From a virus: 26,895 nucleotides of DNA. The notes under the pieces are model-generated. The model worked only from the letters and a program-made list of their open reading frames with translations. It searched no databases and was not told the DNA's origin. The DNA lies in the IMG/VR virus record IMGVR_UViG_3300042518_000237, positions 1-26,895 of that record; one strand, written 5' to 3'. The position numbers were made by a program, and so were the translations under genes. Shown piece by piece: positions 8,417 to 15,773 of this stretch (position 1 is its first letter; the number at the start of each line of letters is the position of its first letter).

Positions 8417-9303
8417 ACATCTCCGGTATTAGTTGACGGGAATGAACGTCCTGCTCCCCATATAATCCTTACACCACCACCAGAACCATTACCTCCAGTA
8501 GTACTGCCTGTGGTTGCTCCAGCACCTCCACCACCACCATAGACAGCACCAGCACCACCTGTGGAAGATCCGTTAGATCCTGTAGATCCTGACGAACCTC
8601 CAACACCACCAGATCCATTTGAACTACTACCGCCAGATGCGCCACCAGAGCCACTAGAACCACTACCTAATAACCCTGTACCGCCTCCGCCTCCGGCAGT
8701 ATAGCCACTTCCTCCGGCACTACCACCTCCACCACCACCAGCACCACCAGAACCTGCTGTGGCAGTTACATAACCTGTGTTAGATGTACCACCAATACCA
8801 CCATTACCACCAGTGCCTGAATAACCTCCAGCACCTCCACCACCAGCGGAATATAATGGGGGATCTGCTGTGGAGTGTGTACCTCCATTACCACCACCAT
8901 CACCAGTGTATGTACCACCAGTGCCTTGAATATAACCTAAACTATTGCTTGTTCCACCGCCTTTACCACCACCACCTTTAACAGTTGCTGTGCTGATAAA
9001 GTAACTGTCTCCACCATCACTTCCATAACTAAAAGTACCGTCACTATAAAAACTTCCTACACCACCAGCACCAACAACAACTGTGTATGAGTTACCAGGG
9101 ACTACAGTGATGTTATTCTTGTAGCCTAAACCACCCCCACCACCAGCCCAGGCTCTTCCACCACCACCGCCTGCACCAATAGTGACAACACAAACAGAAG
9201 TAACTCCTGGTGGAGGAACAAACGTATATGTCCCAGGTGTTGTATAAGCTATCTGTTTAGGATAGTTTTCTATGGCTGTAGTAAGAAGAGCAGCAGAACT
9301 CAT
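8413..9303 (-). CDS. Glycine-rich tail fibre/tip protein (296 aa)
   Basis: Residues about 18-50 (QIAYTTPGTYTFVPPPGVTS...VVTIGAGGGGG) are the typical entry into the glycine-rich domains found in phage fibre tips and adhesin-like proteins. Gly-rich runs with Ser/Thr/Tyr then continue nearly to the end, closing with GNGSGGGVRIIWG. Such polyglycine-type domains form receptor-binding tips in some phages. The matching DNA is a long CCACCA-type low-complexity tract at 8460-9180. The gene overlaps the upstream fibre-like gene by 4 bp and is probably part of the same appendage. Confidence 0.75.
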   Translation of the reverse strand: MSSAALLTTAIENYPKQIAYTTPGTYTFVPPPGVTSVCVVTIGAGGGGGRAWAGGGGGLGYKNNITVVPGNSYTVVVGAGGVGSFYSDGTFSYGSDGGDSYFISTATVKGGGGKGGGTSNSLGYIQGTGGTYTGDGGGNGGTHSTADPPLYSAGGGGAGGYSGTGGNGGIGGTSNTGYVTATAGSGGAGGGGGGSAGGSGYTAGGGGGTGLLGSGSSGSGGASGGSSSNGSGGVGGSSGSTGSNGSSTGGAGAVYGGGGGAGATTGSTTGGNGSGGGVRIIWGAGRSFPSTNTGDV

Positions 9304-9851
9304 ACAATGCTACCAGTAACCACACAAACAGTACCAGAGATAAAGAATACCGTAGCTAACCCTCTAGTAGCTAAGGTTACAGAGCTTCTGTCTGTGTTAA
9401 CACCAGATACATAGGCTGTAGTGATGTTAAGAGTGATAGTGATAGAGCCTGTGGTGTTGTTAAAGATCACCACATTCTGACCAGCAGAGAATGTTGCATC
9501 AGGAACAATGATTGAACCACCACTACCAACTTCAATGAAGTTACCATTGTCAGTGGTTGCTAACGTATACGAAGTAGTTTTAGCTGATCCAGATTGTGGT
9601 ATTGACCGGACAGAACCATCAGCATCTGACAAAGGATCAACACCTGTGATAGAACCACCAGTAACGGATACAGCACCTAATGATTGATAAGCTAGGGAAC
9701 CTAAACCAGAAGTATCTTGTTTGGTTGCAATTGCGGTAGCAATGTTGGTAAACTCTAAGTCAAAGTCAGAGCCTTTAACAAGTTTACCTGTATTACCTGA
9801 TGGTAGAGAATCTTTGGCAGTAAAGTTGGTTGTCTTCGTATAGTTAGACAT
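9300..9851 (-). CDS. Tail fibre-associated protein (183 aa)
   Basis: The N-terminus (TTNFTAKDSLPSGNTGKLVKG then DFDLEFTNIATAIATK) is a common opening of phage fibre or baseplate-attached proteins. The C-terminal part (about residues 100-183) is a beta-rich module ending NTDRSSVTLATRGLATVFFI then SGTVCVVTGSIV. The same module ends the 136-aa gene at 15774-16184, so these two are partial paralogues. It starts 2 bp after the 53-aa gene and overlaps the Gly-rich fibre gene by 4 bp. It is probably a fibre connector or trimerising cap, by inference. Confidence 0.65.
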   Translation of the reverse strand: MSNYTKTTNFTAKDSLPSGNTGKLVKGSDFDLEFTNIATAIATKQDTSGLGSLAYQSLGAVSVTGGSITGVDPLSDADGSVRSIPQSGSAKTTSYTLATTDNGNFIEVGSGGSIIVPDATFSAGQNVVIFNNTTGSITITLNITTAYVSGVNTDRSSVTLATRGLATVFFISGTVCVVTGSIV

Positions 9852-9853
9852 TT

Positions 9854-10015
9854 CTAATCCTCTTTAGATTTCTTTACCTTAGTAGCCTTTTCAGTTTCTT
9901 CTTTCTTTTCTTCTTCTACTTCATCATAGTCAGGATGCTTACGCATCTGTGCTACATCATATTCAACCTCAACACCAATTACATTGTTGGACCACTTACA
10001 TCTAAAGTAAACCAT
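9854..10015 (-). CDS. Small charged protein (53 aa)
   Basis: The gene runs from ATG at 10013-10015 to TAG at 9854-9856. It encodes MVYFRCKWSNNVIGVEVEYD then VAQMRKHPDYDEVEEEKKEE and a Lys/Glu-rich tail. A GAGGT ribosome site lies a few bases upstream. The compact N-terminal half looks folded and the C-terminal half is a charged, probably disordered tail. I do not recognise a family. It sits between the decoration-like gene and the fibre gene, just after a hairpin, and it fills what would otherwise be a 200-bp gap. Confidence 0.6.
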   Translation of the reverse strand: MVYFRCKWSNNVIGVEVEYDVAQMRKHPDYDEVEEEKKEETEKATKVKKSKED

Positions 10016-10034
10016 AATGACCTCTATATGTTGA

Positions 10035-10052
10035 AGGGGCTACAAAGCCCCT
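10035..10052. terminator. Hairpin downstream of the decoration-like gene
   Basis: AGGGGCT (10035-10041) pairs perfectly with AGCCCCT (10046-10052) around a 4-nt loop. On the plus strand a T5 run follows. On the minus strand, the operon's direction, the stem is followed by TTCAACAT, a weak U-tract. It may be a partial terminator or an RNA-processing/stability hairpin. Confidence 0.55.
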
Positions 10053-10057
10053 CCTTT

Positions 10058-10378
10058 TTATACGAACCTAGCTACAGCAATCTTGATCGTAGTGGATGCT
10101 AAGTTAACAGCACCACCAGTATTGTTGTTAGCGGCAATCGTTACCGTATCAGCAGCCGTGACATCAGCAGTAATACTGAGCCCAGCAACATCGACACCGA
10201 ACGAAACACCAAGAACAACATCACCAAGAGCAACACCAGGAACCGTAACAGTATCAACTTGTGTTTCAGCATCAGCAACCGAAGCCAAGTCCAGCGTAGC
10301 TGTCACTGACCAAGTATCACTGAATAGACCACGAAACTGATCTGTACCACGACGAGAAACAACAGAAGTAGCAGCCAT
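10058..10378 (-). CDS. Capsid decoration-like protein (106 aa)
   Basis: This is a small beta-rich protein: MAATSVVSRRGTDQFRGLFS, then VTATLDLASVADAETQVDTV, a VTVPGVALGDVVLGVSFGVD core and C-terminal strands GAVNLASTTIKIAVARFV. It lies directly downstream of the major capsid gene with a good AAGGAG ribosome site. Proteins of about 100 aa with a VPGxxLGD...VxxxV pattern are frequent there in phages and are thought to be capsid decoration or head-completion proteins. Hairpins sharing the same stem sequence flank the gene on both sides, which would set it apart as its own transcript segment. The role is inferred from position. Confidence 0.6.
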   Translation of the reverse strand: MAATSVVSRRGTDQFRGLFSDTWSVTATLDLASVADAETQVDTVTVPGVALGDVVLGVSFGVDVAGLSITADVTAADTVTIAANNNTGGAVNLASTTIKIAVARFV

Positions 10379-10396
10379 AATTATCTCCTTAGTTAG

Positions 10397-10415
10397 AGGG
10401 GCTGATTAGGCCCCT
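10397..10415. terminator. Hairpin between the capsid and decoration-like genes
   Basis: AGGGGC (10397-10402) pairs with GCCCCT (10410-10415) around a 7-nt loop. It lies in the 44-bp gap between the capsid stop and the next start. No U-tract follows on the minus strand; instead the ribosome site of the next gene follows. It may protect the capsid mRNA 3' end or attenuate read-through. Confidence 0.5.
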
Positions 10416-10422
10416 AATGTTA

Positions 10423-11397
10423 TCAACCAGGGATAATGAGGGCGATACCAGCATCGTTACGAAGCTCTGCAACACCATAAAGGGTGTCAGCAGTGTACAG
10501 CGTAGAGAGATACTCTTGCTTGTACTGAGCCTGTGAACGAACAGCCATCTGCTCTGCATGAACCATTGCATCCTTGTGGAACATCAAGCAAGCACGAGGA
10601 GCAGTACCAGAAGAGCTGTAAGCTGTGTCAGCGTTCGTAGAAACAAACACTTTAACACCGTATACATCACCGATCTGACCATTGCGGATGGTGTTGCTAC
10701 CGCCTTGCTCACCAACGAAAGCCTGCTCGGTGAAACGAGAAAGACCCATCATGGTGTTACGAGCAACAGGAGGAACGAGGAAGTAACGCTGATCCATAGG
10801 AACATCAGCATCATCAAGACGCTGAATGGTACGGCGGATAGCAGCATCAGTCAGTGCAGAAGCGTTACCAGCACCAGCACCGCCTGAGAAGGCAGTCGTA
10901 CCATCACCACCGATGTAGGCAGTGGTTGTACCAGTAACAGAGTAGTCACCAGTTGCACCAGCAGCGTGTGAGCCATTGAAGAGACGACCGATACGAACAA
11001 GGTCAGTATCTACTTGCGTAGCAAGAGCGTAACCAGCGTCTTCGGTGTAGAAACGACGAAGGGAAGCCAATGCTTGCACTTCAACGATGTCCTCAATCAA
11101 ACGTGAGTATTCGTAGTGCTTGTTAATTGAAACTTGCACTTCGTCTTCAACGTTAGCCTGAATGGTAACGGCAGTGTTAGCAGCTTTGGCAGCAGCTACG
11201 CCACGGGTGGGCTTAGGAATGTGAAGCAGATCACCTTTCTTGCCACGCATAGACATCTTGTTGACAAGGTTTGCCATAACAAGATTCTTCTTGTAGGCAG
11301 CGATGATTTCATCAGACCAAATCTCTGGAATAAATTTATCAGCATTGGTCTTGTTAACGATGGAGGAACTACCTCCAGGATAAGTTACAGCAGCCAT
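10423..11397 (-). CDS. Major capsid protein (324 aa)
   Basis: The protein builds the icosahedral head, assumed HK97-like. The N-terminal part (NADKFIPEIWSDEIIAAYKK then NLVMANLVNKMSMRGKKGD and LLHIPKPTRGVAAAKAAN) and the segment VSINKHYEYSRLIEDIVEVQ match the highly conserved capsid protein of many environmental podoviruses. The middle has a Gly/Ala-rich insertion (residues about 145-180). The C-terminal domain includes FLVPPVARNTMMGLSRFTEQ. The gene is preceded by the scaffold gene and followed by the decoration-like gene, as expected. GC is slightly higher than its neighbours, usual for a highly expressed capsid gene. Confidence 0.9.
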   Translation of the reverse strand: MAAVTYPGGSSSIVNKTNADKFIPEIWSDEIIAAYKKNLVMANLVNKMSMRGKKGDLLHIPKPTRGVAAAKAANTAVTIQANVEDEVQVSINKHYEYSRLIEDIVEVQALASLRRFYTEDAGYALATQVDTDLVRIGRLFNGSHAAGATGDYSVTGTTTAYIGGDGTTAFSGGAGAGNASALTDAAIRRTIQRLDDADVPMDQRYFLVPPVARNTMMGLSRFTEQAFVGEQGGSNTIRNGQIGDVYGVKVFVSTNADTAYSSSGTAPRACLMFHKDAMVHAEQMAVRSQAQYKQEYLSTLYTADTLYGVAELRNDAGIALIIPG

Positions 11398-11421
11398 TTT
11401 AAATTTCCTTTAAAATTAAGT

Positions 11422-12198
11422 TTAACGGACACGTCCATCAGCGTATGCCTGCATGATCTCTGGTTGCAGGTTTAGGTAACGCTCTGGATCTGTCATTTGA
11501 AGCCGAATAAGATCGCTTCGACGGTAAATTTTCTTGCTCGTTTCTCCAGTAGCACCATCAAGAGCTACAGTAGCAGCTTTAAGTGTCTTCTCTGTCTGTT
11601 CTTGGAGTTGTTGAGAAGCTTGATTAACAGTTTCCTGTTTGATCTTTCTCAGTTCCTTAAACGTAGTGAGTAGTTCGTTAGCAGAGTCAAAGTCAAACTG
11701 TTGATCCGCTGCTGCGTACAGCCTTTGGCGAACACTAGAGCCTTTAACCCATTCAGCAAACTCAGGATCAGCAATGACCTGTGTATAATCTGGATGTGAT
11801 TGAGCTAGCCTGTTCGCAGTCTGCATACGAGCCATCTGTGCTGCTGCTAGTTGAGCTTGCTGCACAGCAGGATGCGTAGCTACTGCTTTGTTAACTGCCT
11901 TAACAGGATCGGCAAAAAAATCAGTCTCTTCTTCAACAGCTTCTTTTGCTTCTACCTTAGGGGTAGTGATTTGCCTCTTGATTAACTCATCAGCAAGTTT
12001 TCGAACTTCACCAACCTCTTGTGCTTGACGACCAATTAACTTCTCAGCCTCTTGGTGCATCCTTATGATCTCATCTAGAGATTTACCCTTATACTTCTCA
12101 GGGATCTCATGCTGAGTAGGTGTTGCTTGCTTTACTTCCTCCGCTTGAAATTCATTAACTTGTTGTTCGTCATCAACAGAATCTACAAATTCAGCCAT
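11422..12198 (-). CDS. Capsid assembly scaffolding protein (258 aa)
   Basis: This is an acidic, Gln/Glu-rich helical protein directly upstream of the capsid gene. The segment IPEKYKGKSLDEIIRMHQEA then EKLIGRQAQEVGEVRKLADE is characteristic of scaffolding proteins in this group of phages. A central acidic patch (EAVEEETDFFADPVKAVN) and helices around SHPDYTQVIADPEFAEWVKG follow. The C-terminus (RRSDLIRLQMTDPERYLNLQ then PEIMQAYADGRVR) is the likely capsid-binding tail. It is expected to guide procapsid assembly and leave before or during DNA packaging. Confidence 0.85.
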   Translation of the reverse strand: MAEFVDSVDDEQQVNEFQAEEVKQATPTQHEIPEKYKGKSLDEIIRMHQEAEKLIGRQAQEVGEVRKLADELIKRQITTPKVEAKEAVEEETDFFADPVKAVNKAVATHPAVQQAQLAAAQMARMQTANRLAQSHPDYTQVIADPEFAEWVKGSSVRQRLYAAADQQFDFDSANELLTTFKELRKIKQETVNQASQQLQEQTEKTLKAATVALDGATGETSKKIYRRSDLIRLQMTDPERYLNLQPEIMQAYADGRVR

Positions 12199-12252
12199 TT
12201 GCGTCTCCTAGTCGGGTTAAACCCAATTGTTAGGATGTTAAAAAAATCTAAG

Positions 12253-12492
12253 TTATCCCTCGTAGTAGGACTTAGACTGTGCTACTTTAGCAGCCTGTTC
12301 GTGTACCTTAGCCCATCGATCTGCTGCACCAGGGAATGAGCCAGTAATACCTTCTAGCTTACTTCTCGGTGCAGCTAATTGCCTTTGTGCTCTTTTACCG
12401 CAAACAGGACAAACTACAGTGTTCTGGGTATACTCAACTAAATGCTCTGTTGTGTGACCTTCAGAGCATTGAAAATCATTTATAATCCTCAT
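12253..12492 (-). CDS. FmdB-like zinc-ribbon protein (79 aa)
   Basis: The N-terminus MRIINDFQCSEGH...VCPVCG carries a zinc-ribbon pair (Cys9 with His13, and Cys33-x2-Cys36) like the FmdB-type ribbon. The C-terminal half (SFPGAADRWAKVHEQAAKVA) is helical and basic. Such short proteins are common between portal and scaffold genes of podoviruses, with unknown function. The start overlaps the end of the 80-aa gene by 17 bp. A 54-bp gap separates it from the scaffold gene. Confidence 0.7.
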   Translation of the reverse strand: MRIINDFQCSEGHTTEHLVEYTQNTVVCPVCGKRAQRQLAAPRSKLEGITGSFPGAADRWAKVHEQAAKVAQSKSYYEG

Positions 12493-12718
12493 TCGTTAAA
12501 TCCTCATAGGCTTTTTCTGATACTTCTTTGAGTGTCAGGAGCCAATCTAAGATGTCTAGTTGACCTTTTTTAAAGAATAGGTTGTTTGAGTCAGTGATGG
12601 AGGTGACTTTGTTGTATGCTTCGAACAGTTGTTGAGCATCTTCCATCAAATCAAGCCAACCTGGATGAGAAAATAAGTCAAACCTATTTTCATAGTATCT
12701 TTGTAGTTTTTCTTCCAT
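12476..12718 (-). CDS. Conserved small phage protein (80 aa)
   Basis: This is an all-helical acidic protein: EKLQRYYENRFDLFSHPGWL, then LMEDAQQLFEAYNKVTSITD and LFFKKGQLDILDWLLTLKEV. The pattern xxYYExRFxxFxxxGWxDLxED...FxKGxLxILxWLxxLKE recurs in podovirus genomes near portal and scaffold genes. The function is unknown. It is the first gene after the inserted nuclease and has its own promoter-like sequence just upstream (12725-12754). Confidence 0.7.
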   Translation of the reverse strand: MEEKLQRYYENRFDLFSHPGWLDLMEDAQQLFEAYNKVTSITDSNNLFFKKGQLDILDWLLTLKEVSEKAYEDLTNEDYK

Positions 12719-12724
12719 GTTGTA

Positions 12725-12754
12725 ATTTTACCACACCTATTTTGTTGCTGTAAA
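12725..12754 (-). promoter_or_regulatory. Leftward sigma70-like promoter before the 80-aa gene
   Basis: On the minus strand TTTACA (12749-12754) is followed, after 18 nt, by TAAAAT (12725-12730) with an upstream TGG, an extended -10. It restarts transcription of the capsid block past the opposing nuclease gene. The -10 is only about 6 nt from the start codon, so the transcript would be nearly leaderless. Confidence 0.5.
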
Positions 12755-12759
12755 GCCCC

Positions 12760-12788
12760 TTGACTGCGTTACTAAAGTGTGATACAAT
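12760..12788 (+). promoter_or_regulatory. Rightward sigma70 promoter of the HNH-like gene
   Basis: TTGACT (12760-12765), a 17-nt spacer and TACAAT (12783-12788), with TG one base upstream of the -10. Start of transcription is expected near 12795, which rules out the ATG at 12760 as the gene start. Confidence 0.75.
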
Positions 12789-12807
12789 CCTGCTTTTTGG
12801 AGACACT

Positions 12808-13392
12808 ATGCAGGCACATCACTTTGCTAAAACATCACTAACTTCTCAGGAAAGGTTAAACCTTGTCCAACACTTAGTTGCTCATGGAAAACCTACTGAA
12901 GAGATACGTAAAGCTTTAGGTAATGTAAGTAGACAACGAGTACATCAACTGATTGATAAACTAGTCAAAGAAGGTCGTATCACTGATGAACAACGTCCTC
13001 GAACACAGCGTAGAGAGCTTCTAAGACAGAACTATAAGCAGAAATGGGGTCATTACCCAGAAGAGGCATCAGTGCGTGAACAAGATGCCTATCAAGCCTT
13101 TAGAGAGAAGTTTAGACGTAAGAAAGCTTCTAACTATAAACATGAATGGACTATAGAGTTTGGTGATCTAGCATTCCCTACTCATTGTCCGATACTAGGT
13201 ATTGAACTTAACTACTTTGCTCCTGAAAGACAGGAGAACTCGGTTAGCTTTGACCGTATAGACGCTACCAAAGGCTACATCAAAGGTAATGTAGTGGTAG
13301 TGTCTTGGAGAGCTAACCGTATCAAGAACGATGGTACTGCTGAAGAACATCAGAAGATTGCTGATTTCCTTAAACAGTGTCAGCACCAATAG
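12808..13392 (+). CDS. HTH plus HNH-like endonuclease (194 aa), inserted on the opposite strand
   Basis: The start is set at ATG 12808 because a clear promoter lies over the earlier ATG at 12760 and GGAGA (12799-12803) is a good ribosome site. Residues about 31-56 (TEEIRKALGNVSRQRVHQLI) form a helix-turn-helix. The C-terminal part has CPILGIEL (127-134), SFDRID (147-152) and KGYIKGNVVVVSWRANRIK (155-173), the signature of an HNH-type nuclease family widespread in phages, often as free-standing mobile or homing-type enzymes. The gene breaks the leftward structural operon. It is flanked by convergent overlap (23 bp) with the fibre-associated gene and is divergent from the 80-aa gene. Cleavage target unknown. 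Confidence 0.75.
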   Translation: MQAHHFAKTSLTSQERLNLVQHLVAHGKPTEEIRKALGNVSRQRVHQLIDKLVKEGRITDEQRPRTQRRELLRQNYKQKWGHYPEEASVREQDAYQAFREKFRRKKASNYKHEWTIEFGDLAFPTHCPILGIELNYFAPERQENSVSFDRIDATKGYIKGNVVVVSWRANRIKNDGTAEEHQKIADFLKQCQHQ

Positions 13393-13681
13393 AATCAGCA
13401 GCGATGGAGTCAGCAAAGATTGCTTCAACAGTTACAACCTCATCCACCGTTGTTGCATACTTACCCTCAACCCATGTCTTGTCAGAGTGGTTCCAGTTCC
13501 ATTGGTAACCTGCCCTGTCTGCTGGCTTTGGTGGACGTACAACCCACTCATGTGACCACCAGATAACTTCCATACCTTCAGGGCAGTCCGGTGCATCAGG
13601 CACTTGTACCCAGCCCTCTGTGCCGTCAGTCTCAGGCTTGGGAATACTTCCGTTTTTACTGTAGAGCATGGTTGGCCTCAC
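13370..13681 (-). CDS. Small fibre-associated protein (103 aa)
   Basis: The text is MLYSKNGSIPKPETDGTEGW then VQVPDAPDCPEGMEVIWWSH and EWVVRPPKPADRAGYQWNWN. This Trp/Pro-rich pattern recurs in small proteins next to phage tail fibre genes and may be a fibre assembly or connector protein. The start is GTG at 13679-13681, overlapping the LamG gene's stop, or ATG at 13667-13669. The C-terminus repeats ADSI/ADSIGADTV, a short degenerate repeat. The last 23 bp overlap the 3' end of the convergent nuclease gene. Confidence 0.6.
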   Translation of the reverse strand: MRPTMLYSKNGSIPKPETDGTEGWVQVPDAPDCPEGMEVIWWSHEWVVRPPKPADRAGYQWNWNHSDKTWVEGKYATTVDEVVTVEAIFADSIAADSIGADTV

Positions 13682-15771
13682 TGAACTGGGAAGGGTGCTG
13701 TTGGTGATGCAGTGATGGTTCTGGCGTATCCCTTGGTGATACGAAAATCATCAACATAACCATTCCAATCACGACCTGCTGATAACTCTGGTGTATGTCC
13801 AAGAAAGAATGGCCTGGAAGTATTGTCGTAATTAGTTGTCATGGTTGCTTGTGTATCAAGCGATCCATTGATATACAACTTAAAATTATTACTTGCTGAA
13901 CCACTTCTAACAAAAGCTATGTAATACCAAGCGCCTGTGTTTAATGTTGCGCTTGACGTTATGGTAAAAGAACTTGACGCACCGTTATACCAACATATTT
14001 TATTTCCTGTTACGTCTGCAAGTATTTGCCATACATTTTCTCCAGCAACGGCCAAGTTGCCGCAAAGTGTCATATAAGCAGTATTGGCAGATTTATAAAC
14101 CCATCCCTCAACGGTAAAATCACCACCTCCTAATGCTAATAAAGCACTTCCTGGCATGGTTGCACGATCACCATTGCCATCAAAACTAATACTCCCACCA
14201 CCCCACTTGCTCTGTGTTGTGCTGATCTGAGCATTCCCAACAGTCTCCAAGACATTCTTGGCAGTGGCATCGACCACGCCAGCGTTGGTGAAGTTGAGGA
14301 GGAGGGCTGGAGCTGATGATCCTTGAGAGGTTGTTGTAGGCGGTGCTGTTGGAGGATCAAATATGGCAGTGCCATTGGTTGTGCTACTGGTCTGATACGT
14401 TGTTGGAATCGACCCAAGCACTGTCCTGATGCTAGATATATAACCAACAAAATAATTACCAGCACCTGCGGATGCTATGGTTTGCGTTGTAAGGGAGGCA
14501 AAACTAATACTATTTACTGCATTACCTCTTAAAACACCGTTTACAAATAGTCGATGTGTATTGCCACTCCTTGTTGCAAGAATGTGCGTCCATTGATTCG
14601 CCAAAGACGATTGAGCAACTGTGTAAGACACTACTGAAGCAACACCATATCGACCAATTGATAGCGTCCCACCTGAAACGTCATAAGATATTTGAAAACC
14701 ATCCGTAGCAGGGTTTGTGATTATTTGCGGGAAAGAAGCACTTTGAGTACCCCAGTAAACCCAAGCCTCCACTGAATAATCTTGTGTTCCACTTGGCAGT
14801 GCTGCGCTTGATGACGCAATACTAAGGTAATCCCCCGTCCCATCAAAGTACCCGCTACCACCCACTGCTGCTGCTGAGTAGGACTGTGTAGGGGCGAAGG
14901 GGGAGAAGGGGGTGACGGAGGTTCCGCTTCCGCTAGTTAACGTAAAGTTATAAGTGCTGTTGTCCTTAAACCTATTGTTTTGACAAGTGAGTAATGAAGT
15001 CTGTGTTCCAGTAATAGCGGAAATATTTGTTCCCGCTGACTGAGTAGCCGCAAGAGGAACTATCGGAGGTGTAAAGTTACCTGTGTAAACAACCACGTCT
15101 TTAACAATACGGGCATTAGAAATGTACCCAGTGTAGTTTCCGTATGTTCCCCCGCTTAATGCTGCTCCTATGGAAATTGGCGTTGTACTTGCAAGAGAGT
15201 TACTTTGCGCACCACTACCTGATGCAACACCGTTTATATAAAAAGTGATTGTTCCACTACTGCGTACACAAGCAACATGAGTCCATGTATTAAGAGGAAC
15301 TATTGAACTGCTTGTAACAACAGAAGAAACTTCAAATTCTAAATAACCTGTTTGGTTTAATCGGAACGTAAAATTAAAGCCGGATCCATTCCAGTTATGT
15401 GCAGATATGATATTTGCTCTAACAGTTCCCGCTGAAGGATAAGACGTACAATACAAATACGCTTCAAGCGTAAAATCACCTGTCCCAAAAGCAAATGCAG
15501 TGTCTGTGACAGCATTCAAAAACCCAGAGCCACCGCCATTGAAATAATTCCCCCACCCAGTCTGGCTGAACGGCGAGAACGTACCCTGCGTTGTGTTGCC
15601 GTTGCGGGTGATGGTGAATCCTGAACCACTGTTAGCGGTTCCAGAGTCTAAGAACGTATTGTTCTGCGCTCCGTTAGTGCCGTTGCCTGGGAGGAGGAGC
15701 GATGTTAAGTTAAAGTACTGGTCTTTTATTACTCCAGCACCACTCATGAGTAAACCAAAGATACCAGCCAT
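13678..15771 (-). CDS. Tail fibre with three LamG/concanavalin-like domains (697 aa)
   Basis: Three LamG-type jelly-roll domains are visible: about 98-232 (GDFTLEAYLYCTS...TWTHVACVRSSGTITFYING...YISNARIVKD), 330-452 (DYSVEAWVYW...QWTHILATRSGNTHRLFVNG...YISSIRTV) and 550-683 (DFTVEGWVYK...AWYYIAFVRSGSASNNFKLYING...VDDFRITKG). Each is preceded by a lead-in such as SLLLPGNGTNGAQNNTF or SLLTCQNNRFKDNS. LamG domains bind glycans, so a receptor-recognition role is likely. No signal peptide. The gene lies between two small fibre genes and ends overlapping the 103-aa gene. Confidence 0.8.
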   Translation of the reverse strand: MAGIFGLLMSGAGVIKDQYFNLTSLLLPGNGTNGAQNNTFLDSGTANSGSGFTITRNGNTTQGTFSPFSQTGWGNYFNGGGSGFLNAVTDTAFAFGTGDFTLEAYLYCTSYPSAGTVRANIISAHNWNGSGFNFTFRLNQTGYLEFEVSSVVTSSSIVPLNTWTHVACVRSSGTITFYINGVASGSGAQSNSLASTTPISIGAALSGGTYGNYTGYISNARIVKDVVVYTGNFTPPIVPLAATQSAGTNISAITGTQTSLLTCQNNRFKDNSTYNFTLTSGSGTSVTPFSPFAPTQSYSAAAVGGSGYFDGTGDYLSIASSSAALPSGTQDYSVEAWVYWGTQSASFPQIITNPATDGFQISYDVSGGTLSIGRYGVASVVSYTVAQSSLANQWTHILATRSGNTHRLFVNGVLRGNAVNSISFASLTTQTIASAGAGNYFVGYISSIRTVLGSIPTTYQTSSTTNGTAIFDPPTAPPTTTSQGSSAPALLLNFTNAGVVDATAKNVLETVGNAQISTTQSKWGGGSISFDGNGDRATMPGSALLALGGGDFTVEGWVYKSANTAYMTLCGNLAVAGENVWQILADVTGNKICWYNGASSSFTITSSATLNTGAWYYIAFVRSGSASNNFKLYINGSLDTQATMTTNYDNTSRPFFLGHTPELSAGRDWNGYVDDFRITKGYARTITASPTAPFPVQ

Positions 15772-15773
15772 AG

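Noticed and set aside
8469-9180. CCACCA repeat tract and the His/Tyr- or Val-rich open frames inside it
   Set aside because: It is the complement of glycine codons of the fibre gene. The alternate-frame proteins are shadows; it is not a satellite or CRISPR.
12760-12807. Upstream ATG start for the HTH/HNH-like gene, adding 16 residues
   Set aside because: This segment contains the promoter -35 and -10, so the mRNA would start after the ATG. ATG 12808 has a good ribosome site.
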